A DNA stretch of 64,000 nucleotides from CAADGU01 sp964581605. Lineage in GTDB: Bacteria; Chloroflexota; Anaerolineae; Promineifilales; Promineifilaceae. The notes beneath the pieces were generated by a model. That model was given only the letters and a program-made list of their open reading frames with translations, ran no database searches and had not been told where the DNA came from. The stretch covers positions 5,497-69,496 of the forward strand of contig CAZOPF010000017.1 of assembly GCA_964581605.1 (NCBI GenBank). The letters run 5' to 3'. Below, in pieces: positions 49,928 through 58,537 of the stretch. The position numbers and the translations under genes were made by a program. How positions within the stretch are numbered: the first letter of the stretch is position 1; every line of letters starts with the position of its first letter.

Positions 49928-50943
49928 TAATACTTCCGTTCCGGCAGCAGTTCGGCTGCGTTTTCAGGATAGTATACACTCTCTTCAGAAGGCACCCAAT
50001 CGGGCAGTTCTTCGCCGTTCACAGCACGCAGTGCCAGATCATAGAACTGCGGGCCGAGCAGCGGGTTACATTCCACCGTCACATTCAGTTTGCCGTCAAT
50101 CATTGCTTCAAATGCCCCGCGTACCGCGTCAATAGAGACAATCTTGATGTCTACGCCGGGTTGCAGGCCGTACTCTTCAATCGCCTGAATGGCCCCAATG
50201 GCCATGTCATCATTGTGCGCATACAGCCCCACAATTTCGTCGCCGTAATTCTTCAAGAACGCTTCCATTACTTCTTTGCCTTTAGCGCGGGTGAAGTCGC
50301 CGGATTGAGAATCAATGATTTCAATGTTGTCGTTAAGTGTTTCCCGGAAGCCAGCATAGCGGTCATTGGCGGGGGCGGAGCCGACCGTACCGACCAGTTC
50401 CACAATTTTGCCACCTTCTGGCAGCAAATTGTTCATTTCGTTGCCCGCTTTGCGCCCTTCTTCCACAAAGTCAGACCCTAAATAGGTGGCGTATAGGTCG
50501 CGGGGCACATCAGCGCGGCGGTCCACCATGATGACGGGGATACCGGCGTCTTTGGCTTCTTGCAAAACCGTTTCCCAACCCGTTTCCACGACGGGTGAGA
50601 AGCCAATCACATCCACGCCTTCAGCGATGTAGGAGCGAATGGCGGCGATCTGGTTTTCCTGTTTCTGTTGGGCGTCAGAGAAACGCAGATCAACGCCTAA
50701 TTGTTCGGCCGTTTCCTGAATGGAGGCGGTATTGGCAGTGCGCCATTCACTTTCCGCGCCAATCTGGGCATAGCCGACGACCAAATCTTCCATCGCCTTA
50801 GGGCCAGCGGCTGCTTCTTCGGCCGTATCGGCCGTATCGGCCGTATCGGCCGATTCTTCGCCTCCCGTTGAAGAGCAGGCCACTATCCACAATGACAACA
50901 GCAATAAAATAATGAGTAAACTGAGCTTTTTCATCTTATTCAT
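49927..50943 (-). CDS. ytfQ: Sugar-binding lipoprotein, YtfQ-like
   Basis: 338 residues. Signal peptide with lipobox LWIVACSS then a short linker with three ADT repeats (9-bp DNA repeat at about 50821-50849). Binding fold close to YtfQ: VGYAQIGAESEWRTANTASIQETAEQLG, DAQQKQENQIAAIRSYIAEGVDVIGFSPVVETGWE, SGDFTRAKGKEVMEAFLK, GLYAHNDDMAIGAIQAIEEYGLQPG. In E. coli YtfQ binds galactofuranose. Two ATGs, at 50943 and 50934, are possible; an AAGGAG lies close to both. It heads ytfQ-ytfR-ytfT-yjfF. Confidence 0.9.
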   Translation of the reverse strand: MNKMKKLSLLIILLLLSLWIVACSSTGGEESADTADTADTAEEAAAGPKAMEDLVVGYAQIGAESEWRTANTASIQETAEQLGVDLRFSDAQQKQENQIAAIRSYIAEGVDVIGFSPVVETGWETVLQEAKDAGIPVIMVDRRADVPRDLYATYLGSDFVEEGRKAGNEMNNLLPEGGKIVELVGTVGSAPANDRYAGFRETLNDNIEIIDSQSGDFTRAKGKEVMEAFLKNYGDEIVGLYAHNDDMAIGAIQAIEEYGLQPGVDIKIVSIDAVRGAFEAMIDGKLNVTVECNPLLGPQFYDLALRAVNGEELPDWVPSEESVYYPENAAELLPERKY

Positions 50944-51270
50944 TCTCCTTTCCTTTGCAGGTCTGAATAAAGTGGGTCTTTAAGAGTTCGGGGCGGTAAA
51001 ACGTAAAACGAAAAGCGTAATGAGAGAGATGATTACGCCTGACGTTTTACGTTTGACCAACGAACCCACAAAATCCCAAAGAACCCATGAAACGGTTAAT
51101 GCACAAGATCATAAGCCTTAGCCCAGGCTCAACTCAATCCACTTTTTCAGGAGGTTCTTGTAGAAAAATTGTGACTTTTCTGGCGCAAGAAAAGCCGTCA
51201 TCCGGCAGATGTAATTTTTTTAGATGGAAGTTGAAAAATTTGCCAGGAGTAAAAAGGGCTTTAGCCTTTA
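50944..51270. other. Intergenic region between ytfQ and the kinase gene
   Basis: Holds an AAAACGTAAAACG / CGTTTTACGTTT hairpin array (50996-51055). No gene, and no clear promoter that I can defend, is seen in the remaining A+T-rich stretch to 51270. Transcription of ytfQ may begin here. Confidence 0.6.
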
Positions 51271-52737
51271 TTACGAAAAGGAAGCGTGGATCAGCAATTT
51301 TCGATAGCGATGATAGGCTTCTGTCCACACGGCCGTGTCCTGTGGTTCATATCGCTGTAAATCTGGCATTTCGGCCAACATCTGGCGCGCTTCGGGCAGG
51401 TCTCGCAATTCCCCCAGAGTAATAAGCTGCACAATCGCATTGCCGATAATGCTGGCTTCCACCGGCCCGGCGATAACCGGCAGCCCTGTGGCATTGGCCG
51501 TCATCTGGTTCAACAAAGCGTTCTTGCTGCCGCCACCGACAATATAAATGACCTGGGGCCGACTGGCAGAAACGGCCGTTAATTTTTCCAGAGTGTCACG
51601 ATAAGCCAGCGCCAGGCTTTCAAAAATACAGCGAATGGCGGCCCCAGTTGATTGGGGCACCGGCTGGTTTGTTTGCTGGCAAAAGCGGCGAATGTGTGCC
51701 GGGTGATCGCCAGGGGGCAGAAAAATCGGTGCGTCCGGGTTGATAAAGGAGAGGAGGGGGGAAGCGGCCGTAGCCAACAGTTTCAGTTCATCATAACTGT
51801 ACGGCTGGCCTGTTTTAGCCCAACTGTCGCGGCACTGCTGCACCAACCATAACCCCATCACATTTTTGAGCAAACGAATGCTCCCATACACGCCGCCCTC
51901 GTTGGTGACGTTGGCACGTAAAGTGGCTTCGGTGATGATAGGCTGGTTGACTTCCAACCCGACCAGGCTCCATGTGCCGCTGCTGATGTAGGCAAAATGG
52001 GGATTGGCGGCGGGCACAGCCACGGCTGGCACAGCCGCTACCGCACTGCCTGTGTCATGGCTGGCCGGAGTGATGACCGGGATGCCCTGGTACTGCCCCA
52101 ACTCTGTTCCGGGCGGGACAACCTGGGGGAAGATGTGGGGGGGAATACCGGCGGCGGCCATGATCTCAGTGGCCCAGCCCTGGGTGTGGGGATTGAGCAG
52201 TTGGGTGGTGGAGGCGATGGTAAATTCGCACACGGCCGTGCCCGAAAGCCAATAATGAAACAGGTCAGGTACCGTCAAAAAGGTGTGGGCGATTTCCAGT
52301 TGGGGAGATTGGCTCTGGACCATGCTGAGAAGCTGATAAAGGGTATTGACACGGGCAAACTGAATACCTGTCTGGGAGTAGATTAATTCCCGGCCGATGT
52401 GGGCAAAGGCCCATTCCATCATGCCCTGGGTACGGCCGTCGCGGTACTGCACCACATGGCCAATCAACTGGCCCTGCCGGTCAAGCAGGCCAAAATCCAC
52501 GCCCCAGCCATCCACACCCACGCTGGCCGGATGCAGCGGTTTGGCTTTTTCAAGGCCTGACTGGATTTCCCGCCACAAATCCAGCACGTCCCAATAGAGC
52601 GTACCCTGTAGGGAGACTGTTTTGTTGGGGAAGCGGTAGAGGGGGGTGAGGTGGAGGGCACGGCCGTTGAACTGCACTGCCATCACCCGCCCCGATTCCG
52701 CTCCCAAATCTACCGCCAATACCGTTTTACTCGCCAT
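51271..52737 (-). CDS. Rhamnulokinase-like FGGY sugar kinase
   Basis: 488 residues. AVDLGAESGRVMAVQFNG is the rhamnulokinase form of the phosphate-1 motif; VGVDGWGVDFGLLD, the catalytic Asp in that segment, VITPASHDTGSAVAAVP, YISSGTWSLVGLE and IVGGGSKNALLNQM complete the FGGY fold. It phosphorylates a ketose, probably L-rhamnulose or a related six-carbon ketose. Upstream, divergent, is a LacI gene and an operator/promoter region; downstream is the YtfQ-type importer. No rhamnose isomerase or aldolase is in the window, so specificity stays open. Confidence 0.85.
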   Translation of the reverse strand: MASKTVLAVDLGAESGRVMAVQFNGRALHLTPLYRFPNKTVSLQGTLYWDVLDLWREIQSGLEKAKPLHPASVGVDGWGVDFGLLDRQGQLIGHVVQYRDGRTQGMMEWAFAHIGRELIYSQTGIQFARVNTLYQLLSMVQSQSPQLEIAHTFLTVPDLFHYWLSGTAVCEFTIASTTQLLNPHTQGWATEIMAAAGIPPHIFPQVVPPGTELGQYQGIPVITPASHDTGSAVAAVPAVAVPAANPHFAYISSGTWSLVGLEVNQPIITEATLRANVTNEGGVYGSIRLLKNVMGLWLVQQCRDSWAKTGQPYSYDELKLLATAASPLLSFINPDAPIFLPPGDHPAHIRRFCQQTNQPVPQSTGAAIRCIFESLALAYRDTLEKLTAVSASRPQVIYIVGGGSKNALLNQMTANATGLPVIAGPVEASIIGNAIVQLITLGELRDLPEARQMLAEMPDLQRYEPQDTAVWTEAYHRYRKLLIHASFS

Positions 52738-52751
52738 CTTGTTCTGAACGA

Positions 52752-52852
52752 ACGATTAACCGCAAAGGGCACAGAGAGCGCAAAGATCAAAAAGAAAAAC
52801 TTTGCCTGCTTTCCGTCCTTCGCGTTCTTTGCGGTTAAAAAATAAACAGAGC
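52752..52852. repeat. Imperfect inverted repeat of the ACCGCAAAG type
   Basis: TTAACCGCAAAGGGCACAGA at the left and TTCGCGTTCTTTGCGGTTAA at the right, about 95 bp overall, with A-rich middle. The same style of element is at 58405-58505 and 15940-15999. Confidence 0.75.
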
Positions 52853-52860
52853 TTTTCGTT

Positions 52861-52889
52861 TTGACAAAACAAAAAAACATCCATATAAT
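52861..52889 (+). promoter_or_regulatory. Consensus sigma-70 promoter toward the LacI gene
   Basis: TTGACA (52861-52866), 17 bases, TATAAT (52884-52889). This is the full consensus. Transcription would start near 52896, just before the operator at 52901, and run to the LacI gene at 53076. Confidence 0.85.
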
Positions 52890-52900
52890 GCCCAAAAATG

Positions 52901-52914
52901 TGGAAACGTTTCCA
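52901..52914. promoter_or_regulatory. LacI-type operator TGGAAACGTTTCCA
   Basis: Perfect 14-bp palindrome with central CG, placed about +5 to +18 of the consensus promoter. This position blocks transcription, so the LacI protein encoded downstream probably represses itself and, through looping or the other sites, the divergent kinase-importer genes. Confidence 0.85.
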
Positions 52915-53017
52915 TATATTTCTCACATGTTTCCACATTTATGCCCGATTTTTTGACGATATTTCGACCTTTTTCGCTAATAAACAGTATAAATAGAAGC
53001 AAGTCCCTAATCTGATG

Positions 53018-53031
53018 TGGCAACATTTCCA
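53018..53031. promoter_or_regulatory. Second, weaker LacI-type operator
   Basis: TGGCAACATTTCCA differs from the perfect site at two positions and lies 45 bases before the LacI start. A half-site GTTTCCA is also seen at 52929-52935. Confidence 0.6.
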
Positions 53032-53075
53032 CACACATTCCACTACTTTGACATGCAAGCCACTGTTAGAAGATC

Positions 53076-54104
53076 ATGACTGTTACCATTAAAGATGTTG
53101 CCAGACATACTGGGCTTTCCCAGTCTACGGTCTCACGGGCATTGAACCAAAGTGGTTATGTCAGTGAAGAAACTCGACGCCGTGTGGACACGGCCGTTGC
53201 CGAACTGGGCTACGAACCAAATTGGCTGGCCAGAAGTCTGAAGGGCCAGCCATCCCGTCTGGTAGGGCTGATTGTCCCGGAAGTAACCAGCCTGTATGAC
53301 AACCTGATCATCCAATCCGTCTCTACCATGCTTCACCAAAACAACTATGGCATGATGCTGTGCATCAACAACGAGGATGCTGAGGTTGACCTGTGGTATT
53401 TGAAAGCTCTAAAGGAAAAGCATGTTGATGGCATCATCTACGTTCATCCTTTGGGCGGTAATAACTCATCATTTGTCCGCGATTTGGTTAAACAGGGAAT
53501 TCCCATTATTGAACTGAACCGCCGCCGCGAAGAAGATCTGCTGGATGGTGTATTGGCCGATAATGTGCAGGGCGGGTATCAGATTACAAACTATCTGATT
53601 GGTCTGGGCCACCAGCGCATTGGGCTGATCATGGGTCAGAGCGAGTTGACAACCGGCCAGAATCGGTTGACCGGGTATCGTCATGCCCTCAATGAAGCAG
53701 GAATCCCCATAGACCCGGCGTTGATTCGCATCGGGTCGTTTACACAAGAACATGGTGAAGCGGGTACCAGGGAGTTGTTACAGGTGGAAACACGGCCCAC
53801 AGCCCTTCTGGCCGGCAGTAACCGCATCCTCCTCGGTCTGCTGAAGGTTCTCAACGAGCAAGCTATCTGCATACCCGATGATATGTCGGTGGCTGCATTT
53901 AACGATACCGAATGGTTGAGCATGTGGCGTCCCCCCATCACCACAGTTGACATTGCCACCGAAGAGATGGCCAGACTGTCGGTTGAATTGTTGTTACGCC
54001 GAATCTCTTCATCAGCCAAAGAGTATAAGCCGAGAACGTACCTGTTGAGTACCACATTGATTGAAAGAGAGTCTTGCAAAAAGGTGAACCGCTCCGGCGG
54101 ATAA
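53076..54104 (+). CDS. LacI-family transcriptional repressor
   Basis: 342 residues. Helix-turn-helix VTIKDVARHTGLSQSTVSRALNQSGYV and hinge NWLARSLKGQPSRLVGLIVPEV, then a sugar-binding-like effector domain (DGIIYVHPLGG, GLGHQRIGLIMGQSELTTG, AFNDTEWLSMWRPPITTV). It has its own promoter with an operator over the start region (52861-52914). Its targets are probably the divergent kinase and YtfQRT importer, and perhaps the downstream ribose-type importer. Confidence 0.93.
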   Translation: MTVTIKDVARHTGLSQSTVSRALNQSGYVSEETRRRVDTAVAELGYEPNWLARSLKGQPSRLVGLIVPEVTSLYDNLIIQSVSTMLHQNNYGMMLCINNEDAEVDLWYLKALKEKHVDGIIYVHPLGGNNSSFVRDLVKQGIPIIELNRRREEDLLDGVLADNVQGGYQITNYLIGLGHQRIGLIMGQSELTTGQNRLTGYRHALNEAGIPIDPALIRIGSFTQEHGEAGTRELLQVETRPTALLAGSNRILLGLLKVLNEQAICIPDDMSVAAFNDTEWLSMWRPPITTVDIATEEMARLSVELLLRRISSSAKEYKPRTYLLSTTLIERESCKKVNRSGG

Positions 54105-54547
54105 ACGGTGCAGCCTGGAAATCAGGCTAACTGGTAAAAGAGAGGCTCGCTCCAGCCGGCAAGCATGGCGAGCCTCTCCTGAATCGCCAGATCAATCTTG
54201 AATGGGCACCTGGTTTGCCCGGCAAAGAAAATTTTGCCGGAAAACGGGCAGGCCATTGTGGTTGATCCGCCAGGTAGTTTTATCACCTTAAGATATGAAA
54301 ATCAAAGATTACGCAGATTTCGCAGATAAAAAATCGGTGTAATCCTTCGGCAAGCTCAGGACAAGTTCTGCGCAATCTTTGATTAGCTTCAAAGGAGGTG
54401 GATGTAGCGGAGAAAAGAATAGAGAAGAATGAACCAATTTTGCCCTTTTGCATTGTAGGAATGGTGTCCAACATTTACTCATTTTACTGTGCGTACAAAG
54501 TCGTCAGGTTTGTTTTGTACGCAGGCTTAATTGCAAGGAGGATTGAA
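54105..54547. other. Intergenic region with hairpins and dispersed repeats
   Basis: 54140-54150 pairs with 54168-54178 (GAGAGGCTCGC / GCGAGCCTCTC), an 11-bp stem after LacI without a T-run. TTTGCCCGGC/GCCGG...GGGC stems lie at about 54213-54251. 54297-54390 holds CAAAGATTACGCAGATT units and their inverse. No gene is seen; an open frame across the right part lacks a start with a ribosome-binding site and is non-coding up to 54547. Confidence 0.6.
54490..54523. promoter_or_regulatory. 10-bp perfect inverted repeat in the 5' region of the second importer
   Basis: TGCGTACAAA (54490-54499) and TTTGTACGCA (54514-54523), with a 14-base spacer, lie just before the AAGGAGG of the binding-protein gene. 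It could be a bipartite operator or an mRNA hairpin. Confidence 0.55.
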
Positions 54548-55738
54548 GTGAAAACAAAAAATAGTGTAAGAATTGTTTTGTTGTTACTCACGGCCGTGAC
54601 CCTGTTCATCTTAGCCGCCTGTTCCGGTACCACAGCCGAACCGACCACCGCCCCGGAAACAGTGGTGGAAACCGTCACCGTTACGGTAATAGCCACTGCT
54701 GAAACCGCAGCTGAAGCCATGCCCGCCGCCGAAGACAATCCCTACCGGCCCAATGAACTGTTTGCGGCCGTTGAAGATTTGAGAGCGGCCACCGAAGGAC
54801 AAAGCGCCCCGGCCGGAGCCAAGTTTGCCTTTTTAGCCAACAATCTATCCCCATTCTGGACGGCCGCTCAAATTGGCGTCGGCCGGGCTTCGTCAGAGCT
54901 GGGTGTGCCCATCGCCTTCCAGGCCCCCACCGCCTCTGACCTGCTCAGTCAACAGCTTTCCATGCTGGAAACCTTCGTCAATGATGGTTACACCGGCGTC
55001 ACCTTCTCCGCCATTGACCGCGAAGCGCCAGCCCCCATCATTGAACGAGCAGTAGAGCAGGGCACTATCATGCTCACCATGGATTCTGACGCCACCGGCA
55101 GCGACCGCGCCATGTACATCGGCATGTCGGACTATGACGCCGGCCGTGCCGCTGCTGAAGCTGCTCTGGAAATCATTGGCTCAGGCAAGGTGGTGGGCCT
55201 GGTTGGTTTTGCCACTGCCCAAAATGCCCAGGATCGCATCCAGGGTGTGAATGATGTCTTTGAAGGCACCGACATGGAACTGGTGGAAGTGCTGATTGAT
55301 GACATCAAGCCAGAGGTAGCTCTGAGCAATGCCCAGACCTCCATCCAGAAATATGGCGACGATCTGGCCGGTTTCATCACCTTCTACTCCTACGATGGCC
55401 CGGCGGCCTGCCAGGCCATTAAACAGGCGGGCCTGGTTGGTCAGGTCAAGCTGATCGCCTTTGACGCCGAGCCGGAAACGCAGGCTTGCATGGAAGAAGG
55501 TGTTGTGCAGGCGATGATTGGGCAGCGTGTGTACTTCTACGGCTATCTGGCCGGGTATGTCATGCACGCCATGTCCATTCTGGGTGTGGAACGGACGATG
55601 GAGATTTTGGCTCCTTACCTGGATGAACTGGGTGATGAAGGCCAAATCCGCCTGAACACGGGCGTAGATGTCATCAAAGCTGAATCGCTAGACCTGTATA
55701 AACAATATCTCGATTCCGTCGGTATTGCTTCGCAGTAA
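54548..55738 (+). CDS. Sugar-binding lipoprotein (RbsB-type)
   Basis: 396 residues. GTG start at 54548 behind AAGGAGG; the upstream in-frame ATG would remove the signal peptide from the N-terminus. Lipobox LAACSG, then a Thr/Val/Glu linker to about residue 65. Type I periplasmic fold: AKFAFLANNLSPFWTAAQIGVGRASSELG, QLSMLETFVNDGYTGVTFSAIDREAP, TIMLTMDSDATGSDRAMYIGMSDYDAG, GLVGFATAQNAQDRIQGVNDVFEG. The ligand is not YtfQ-like: the WRT motif of YtfQ is replaced by FWT. It is followed directly by ATPase and permease genes of one importer. Confidence 0.92.
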   Translation: MKTKNSVRIVLLLLTAVTLFILAACSGTTAEPTTAPETVVETVTVTVIATAETAAEAMPAAEDNPYRPNELFAAVEDLRAATEGQSAPAGAKFAFLANNLSPFWTAAQIGVGRASSELGVPIAFQAPTASDLLSQQLSMLETFVNDGYTGVTFSAIDREAPAPIIERAVEQGTIMLTMDSDATGSDRAMYIGMSDYDAGRAAAEAALEIIGSGKVVGLVGFATAQNAQDRIQGVNDVFEGTDMELVEVLIDDIKPEVALSNAQTSIQKYGDDLAGFITFYSYDGPAACQAIKQAGLVGQVKLIAFDAEPETQACMEEGVVQAMIGQRVYFYGYLAGYVMHAMSILGVERTMEILAPYLDELGDEGQIRLNTGVDVIKAESLDLYKQYLDSVGIASQ

Positions 55739-55751
55739 CGTCAGAATAACC

Positions 55752-55784
55752 AGACCTGACAGGTTTCCCAAACCTGTCAGGTCT
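55752..55784. terminator. 15-bp perfect AGAC...GTCT hairpin
   Basis: AGACCTGACAGGTTT (55752-55766) pairs with AAACCTGTCAGGTCT (55770-55784), 3-base loop. It lies between the binding-protein and ATPase genes and is followed by only AAAAG, so it more likely stabilises the upstream message than ends transcription. Confidence 0.75.
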
Positions 55785-55797
55785 AAAAGTTATGGTC

Positions 55798-57363
55798 ATG
55801 GAACAGCAACCGTTACTGGAAATGGCGCATATTTCCAAAGGTTTCCCTGGGGTACAGGCGTTGGATGACGTGGATTTTGAGGTGTATCCCGGCGAGATTA
55901 TTGGCTTTTTGGGCGAAAATGGGGCGGGCAAATCTACGCTGATCAAAATTTTGTCGGGTGTTTACATGAAGGATGCGGGCACGATTCGGTTTGACGGCCG
56001 TGACATCTCCCCCCAATCGCCACAAGAAGCGCAAAGCCTGGGCATCAGCACCATTCACCAGGAGTTAGCCCTCATCCCTTACCTTTCCGTGGCCGAAAAT
56101 ATCTTCCTCAACCGGGAACCACGCCGGCTGTTGGGCCTGGTGGATTTTCGGCGTATGAACCAGGAGGCGGAAGCCCTGTTGCATGACCTGGGAGCCGATA
56201 TTCCCGGCAAAAAATTGATACACCAGTTGAATGTGGCCGGGCAACAAATGGTGGAAATTGCCAAAGCGGTTTCCCAAAATGCCCGGCTGATCTTAATGGA
56301 TGAACCCACTTCGGCCCTTTCCAGTAAAGAGGCCGACGCCTTGTTTGCCCTGATGCGCCGGTTGCAGGGGCGGGGGGTGGCGGTGGTCTTTGTCAGCCAC
56401 CGGCTGGAGGAAGTGCGGCAGATTGTGGATCGCGTGGTGATCATGCGCGACGGCCGTCGGGTAGATATGCTCCCCATTGCCGAAGCCAGCGAAGAAAAAA
56501 TCATTCGCCTCATGGTCGGCCGCGATGTGGGGCTGTTCCCCAAAGAAAAAGCGGCCATTGGCGAGCCGGTGCTGGAACTGCGCGATGTGAGCGGCGAAAA
56601 TGGTGTGGCAAACGTGAACCTGACGGTGCGCCGAGGGGAGATTGTGGGGCTGGCCGGGCTGATTGGCGCCGGCCGCACCGAACTGGCGCGCCTCATTTGT
56701 GGGGTTGATAAAGTGACGCGGGGGGAACTGTTGGTGGACGGCCGTGCCGTTCACATCAAATCCCCGGTAGACGCTGTGCGCCAGGGCATTGGCTGGGTGC
56801 CCGAAGACCGCAAACTGCACGGGCTGGTGCTGGGCATGGATGTGCAAGACAACACTACCATGACCATTTTGCAGCGTATTTCTAACGCCCTGGGAGCTAT
56901 AAAAAACAAGGAAGCGAAACGCATTACGGCCGACTACGTGCAAACCCTCTCCATTGCCACCCCCAGCCTGGGGCAAACGGTGCGCCATCTCAGCGGCGGC
57001 AACCAGCAAAAGGTGGTGCTGGCGAAATGGCTCAGTATGGGGCCGAAGTTGTTGATTATGGACGAACCAACACGTGGTATTGATATTGGCGCCAAGGCCG
57101 AAGTTCATGCGCTCATGAGCCGTCTGGCGCAGCAAGGCATGGGCATCCTGATGATTTCTTCGGAAATGCCAGAGATTATTGGTATGAGTGACCGGGTGAT
57201 TGTGATGTGCCAGGGGCGGATTACCGGGGAATTTGGCGACGGCCGTTTCGACCAGGAAGAGATTATGACCTGCGCCACACAATTTCTGACAGTAGGCGGC
57301 GATCCGTTTGTCGTAGGCGATTTATCCCCTTCTGACAACCCTAACGTGCCTTCTACAAACTAA
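55798..57363 (+). CDS. ABC sugar importer ATPase (RbsA-type, two domains)
   Basis: 521 residues from MEQQPLLEMAHISKGFPG. Domain 1: GENGAGKSTLIKILSG, LILMDEPTSALS. Domain 2: GLAGLIGAGRTELARLICG, HLSGGNQQKVVLAKWLS, LLIMDEPTRGID. The extreme C-terminus (FVVGDLSPSDNPNVPSTN) is encoded by a diverged copy of the hairpin found at 30480-30527, so the gene has taken its stop codon from a dispersed repeat. It probably powers the permease encoded next. Confidence 0.92.
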   Translation: MEQQPLLEMAHISKGFPGVQALDDVDFEVYPGEIIGFLGENGAGKSTLIKILSGVYMKDAGTIRFDGRDISPQSPQEAQSLGISTIHQELALIPYLSVAENIFLNREPRRLLGLVDFRRMNQEAEALLHDLGADIPGKKLIHQLNVAGQQMVEIAKAVSQNARLILMDEPTSALSSKEADALFALMRRLQGRGVAVVFVSHRLEEVRQIVDRVVIMRDGRRVDMLPIAEASEEKIIRLMVGRDVGLFPKEKAAIGEPVLELRDVSGENGVANVNLTVRRGEIVGLAGLIGAGRTELARLICGVDKVTRGELLVDGRAVHIKSPVDAVRQGIGWVPEDRKLHGLVLGMDVQDNTTMTILQRISNALGAIKNKEAKRITADYVQTLSIATPSLGQTVRHLSGGNQQKVVLAKWLSMGPKLLIMDEPTRGIDIGAKAEVHALMSRLAQQGMGILMISSEMPEIIGMSDRVIVMCQGRITGEFGDGRFDQEEIMTCATQFLTVGGDPFVVGDLSPSDNPNVPSTN

Positions 57364-57381
57364 TGAAGAACATGGGAGAAG

Positions 57382-58383
57382 ATGGAAATGGATAACACCG
57401 TCACCAAATCAAAATCAGGCTCCGGCCGTGCCCTTTCCGGCTGGACAAAACTTTTTGCCGCCCCGGAGTTCCTTATTTTTCTCGTCGTCATCATCCTGTT
57501 TATCATCGGTGCGGTGGTCAATCCCCGCTTCATCGGCATTGAAAACCTGAAAATCCTCACCCGTGACACAGCCATCCTGGCGATTGTGGCTATTGGCGTT
57601 GGCTTCACCATTATCACGGCCGGCATTGACCTTTCCATTGGCTCGATCATTGGCCTGGGCGGGGTTCTCACCGCCTACTTCGTCGTTAAAATGGGGCTGC
57701 CGCTAGGGGTGGCTATTTTGCTGACCTTTGGGGTGGCGGTGGCCATTGGCACGTTTCACGGCCTGTACGTCACCAAATTGCGAATGCATGGTTTTTTGGT
57801 GACGTTGGTGACGTTGGGGGTGGCGCGGGGCGCAATTCTCGTTCTGACCAACGGTTTTCCCATTACCGGCGTCCCCGATTCCTTTGCTTTTTTGGGGCAG
57901 GGCTTTCTCTTTGGCCTCATTCCCATGCCGGTTGTCATCTGTTTGCTGGTGGCCTTGTTGGCCCATTATTTGCTGCGTTACACCTATGTGGGGCGGCAAA
58001 TTTACGCGGCCGGGGGCAACATGGAAGCGACCCGGCTGTCTGGGGTGAATGTGGATGCGCGTATCATCCTTTGTTACATCATCTCGGTGGTGTGTGCCAG
58101 CCTGGTGGGCATTATTCAGGCCGGGCGATTGAGTCTGGGGCATCCGGCGGCGGGTGAAGGGTTTGAACTGCTGGCGATTACGGCTTGTATTCTCGGCGGC
58201 CTGAGTTTGATGGGCGGGCAAGGTTCGGTGCTGGGCATTCTGGTAGGCGCGTTGCTCATTGGCGTCTTGCAAAATGAGATGGTGATGTTGAACATCAACC
58301 CGTTCTGGCACCGGATTGTAATTGGCTTTGTGCTGTTGCTGGCGATTACATTTGATTACGGCCGTCGCCGCCAAAGAAGCTAA
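57382..58383 (+). CDS. ABC sugar permease (RbsC-type)
   Basis: 333 residues with eight or more membrane helices: FLIFLVVIILFIIGAVV, ILAIVAIGVGFTIITAGIDLSIGSIIGLGG, the GFLVTLVTLGVARGAILVLTNG block and CILGGLSLMGGQGSVLGILVGALLIG. A single permease suggests a homodimeric pore, unlike the two-permease YtfT/YjfF system. It starts 18 bases after the ATPase gene. Confidence 0.92.
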   Translation: MEMDNTVTKSKSGSGRALSGWTKLFAAPEFLIFLVVIILFIIGAVVNPRFIGIENLKILTRDTAILAIVAIGVGFTIITAGIDLSIGSIIGLGGVLTAYFVVKMGLPLGVAILLTFGVAVAIGTFHGLYVTKLRMHGFLVTLVTLGVARGAILVLTNGFPITGVPDSFAFLGQGFLFGLIPMPVVICLLVALLAHYLLRYTYVGRQIYAAGGNMEATRLSGVNVDARIILCYIISVVCASLVGIIQAGRLSLGHPAAGEGFELLAITACILGGLSLMGGQGSVLGILVGALLIGVLQNEMVMLNINPFWHRIVIGFVLLLAITFDYGRRRQRS

Positions 58384-58404
58384 AACCTGGCACTAAACTT
58401 TATT

Positions 58405-58506
58405 TAACGCAAAGGACGCAAAGAGACAAAAGGACAAAGAAAAGAAAGAAAAAGCTTTGATTCTTCTCTTCAACCAACATCTTTACAACTTTGTGCCTTT
58501 GCGTTA
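58405..58506. repeat. Imperfect inverted repeat of the AACGCAAAGG type
   Basis: TTTAACGCAAAGGACGCAAAG at the left and ACTTTGTGCCTTTGCGTTAAA at the right, with purine-rich then pyrimidine-rich middle. Member of the family seen at 52752-52852. Confidence 0.8.
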
Positions 58507-58537
58507 AAAATTTCTTGTGCGTCCAAAGAGCTAAGTA

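Noticed and set aside
51087..51422. Plus-strand frame of 111 codons between ytfQ and the kinase gene
   Set aside because: No start signal, low-complexity translation, and it runs into the end of the kinase gene on the other strand.
54398..54547. N-terminal extension of the RbsB-type binding protein from ATG 54398
   Set aside because: It would put 50 residues before a normal lipoprotein signal peptide and cross a 10-bp inverted repeat and AAGGAGG; GTG 54548 is the sound start.
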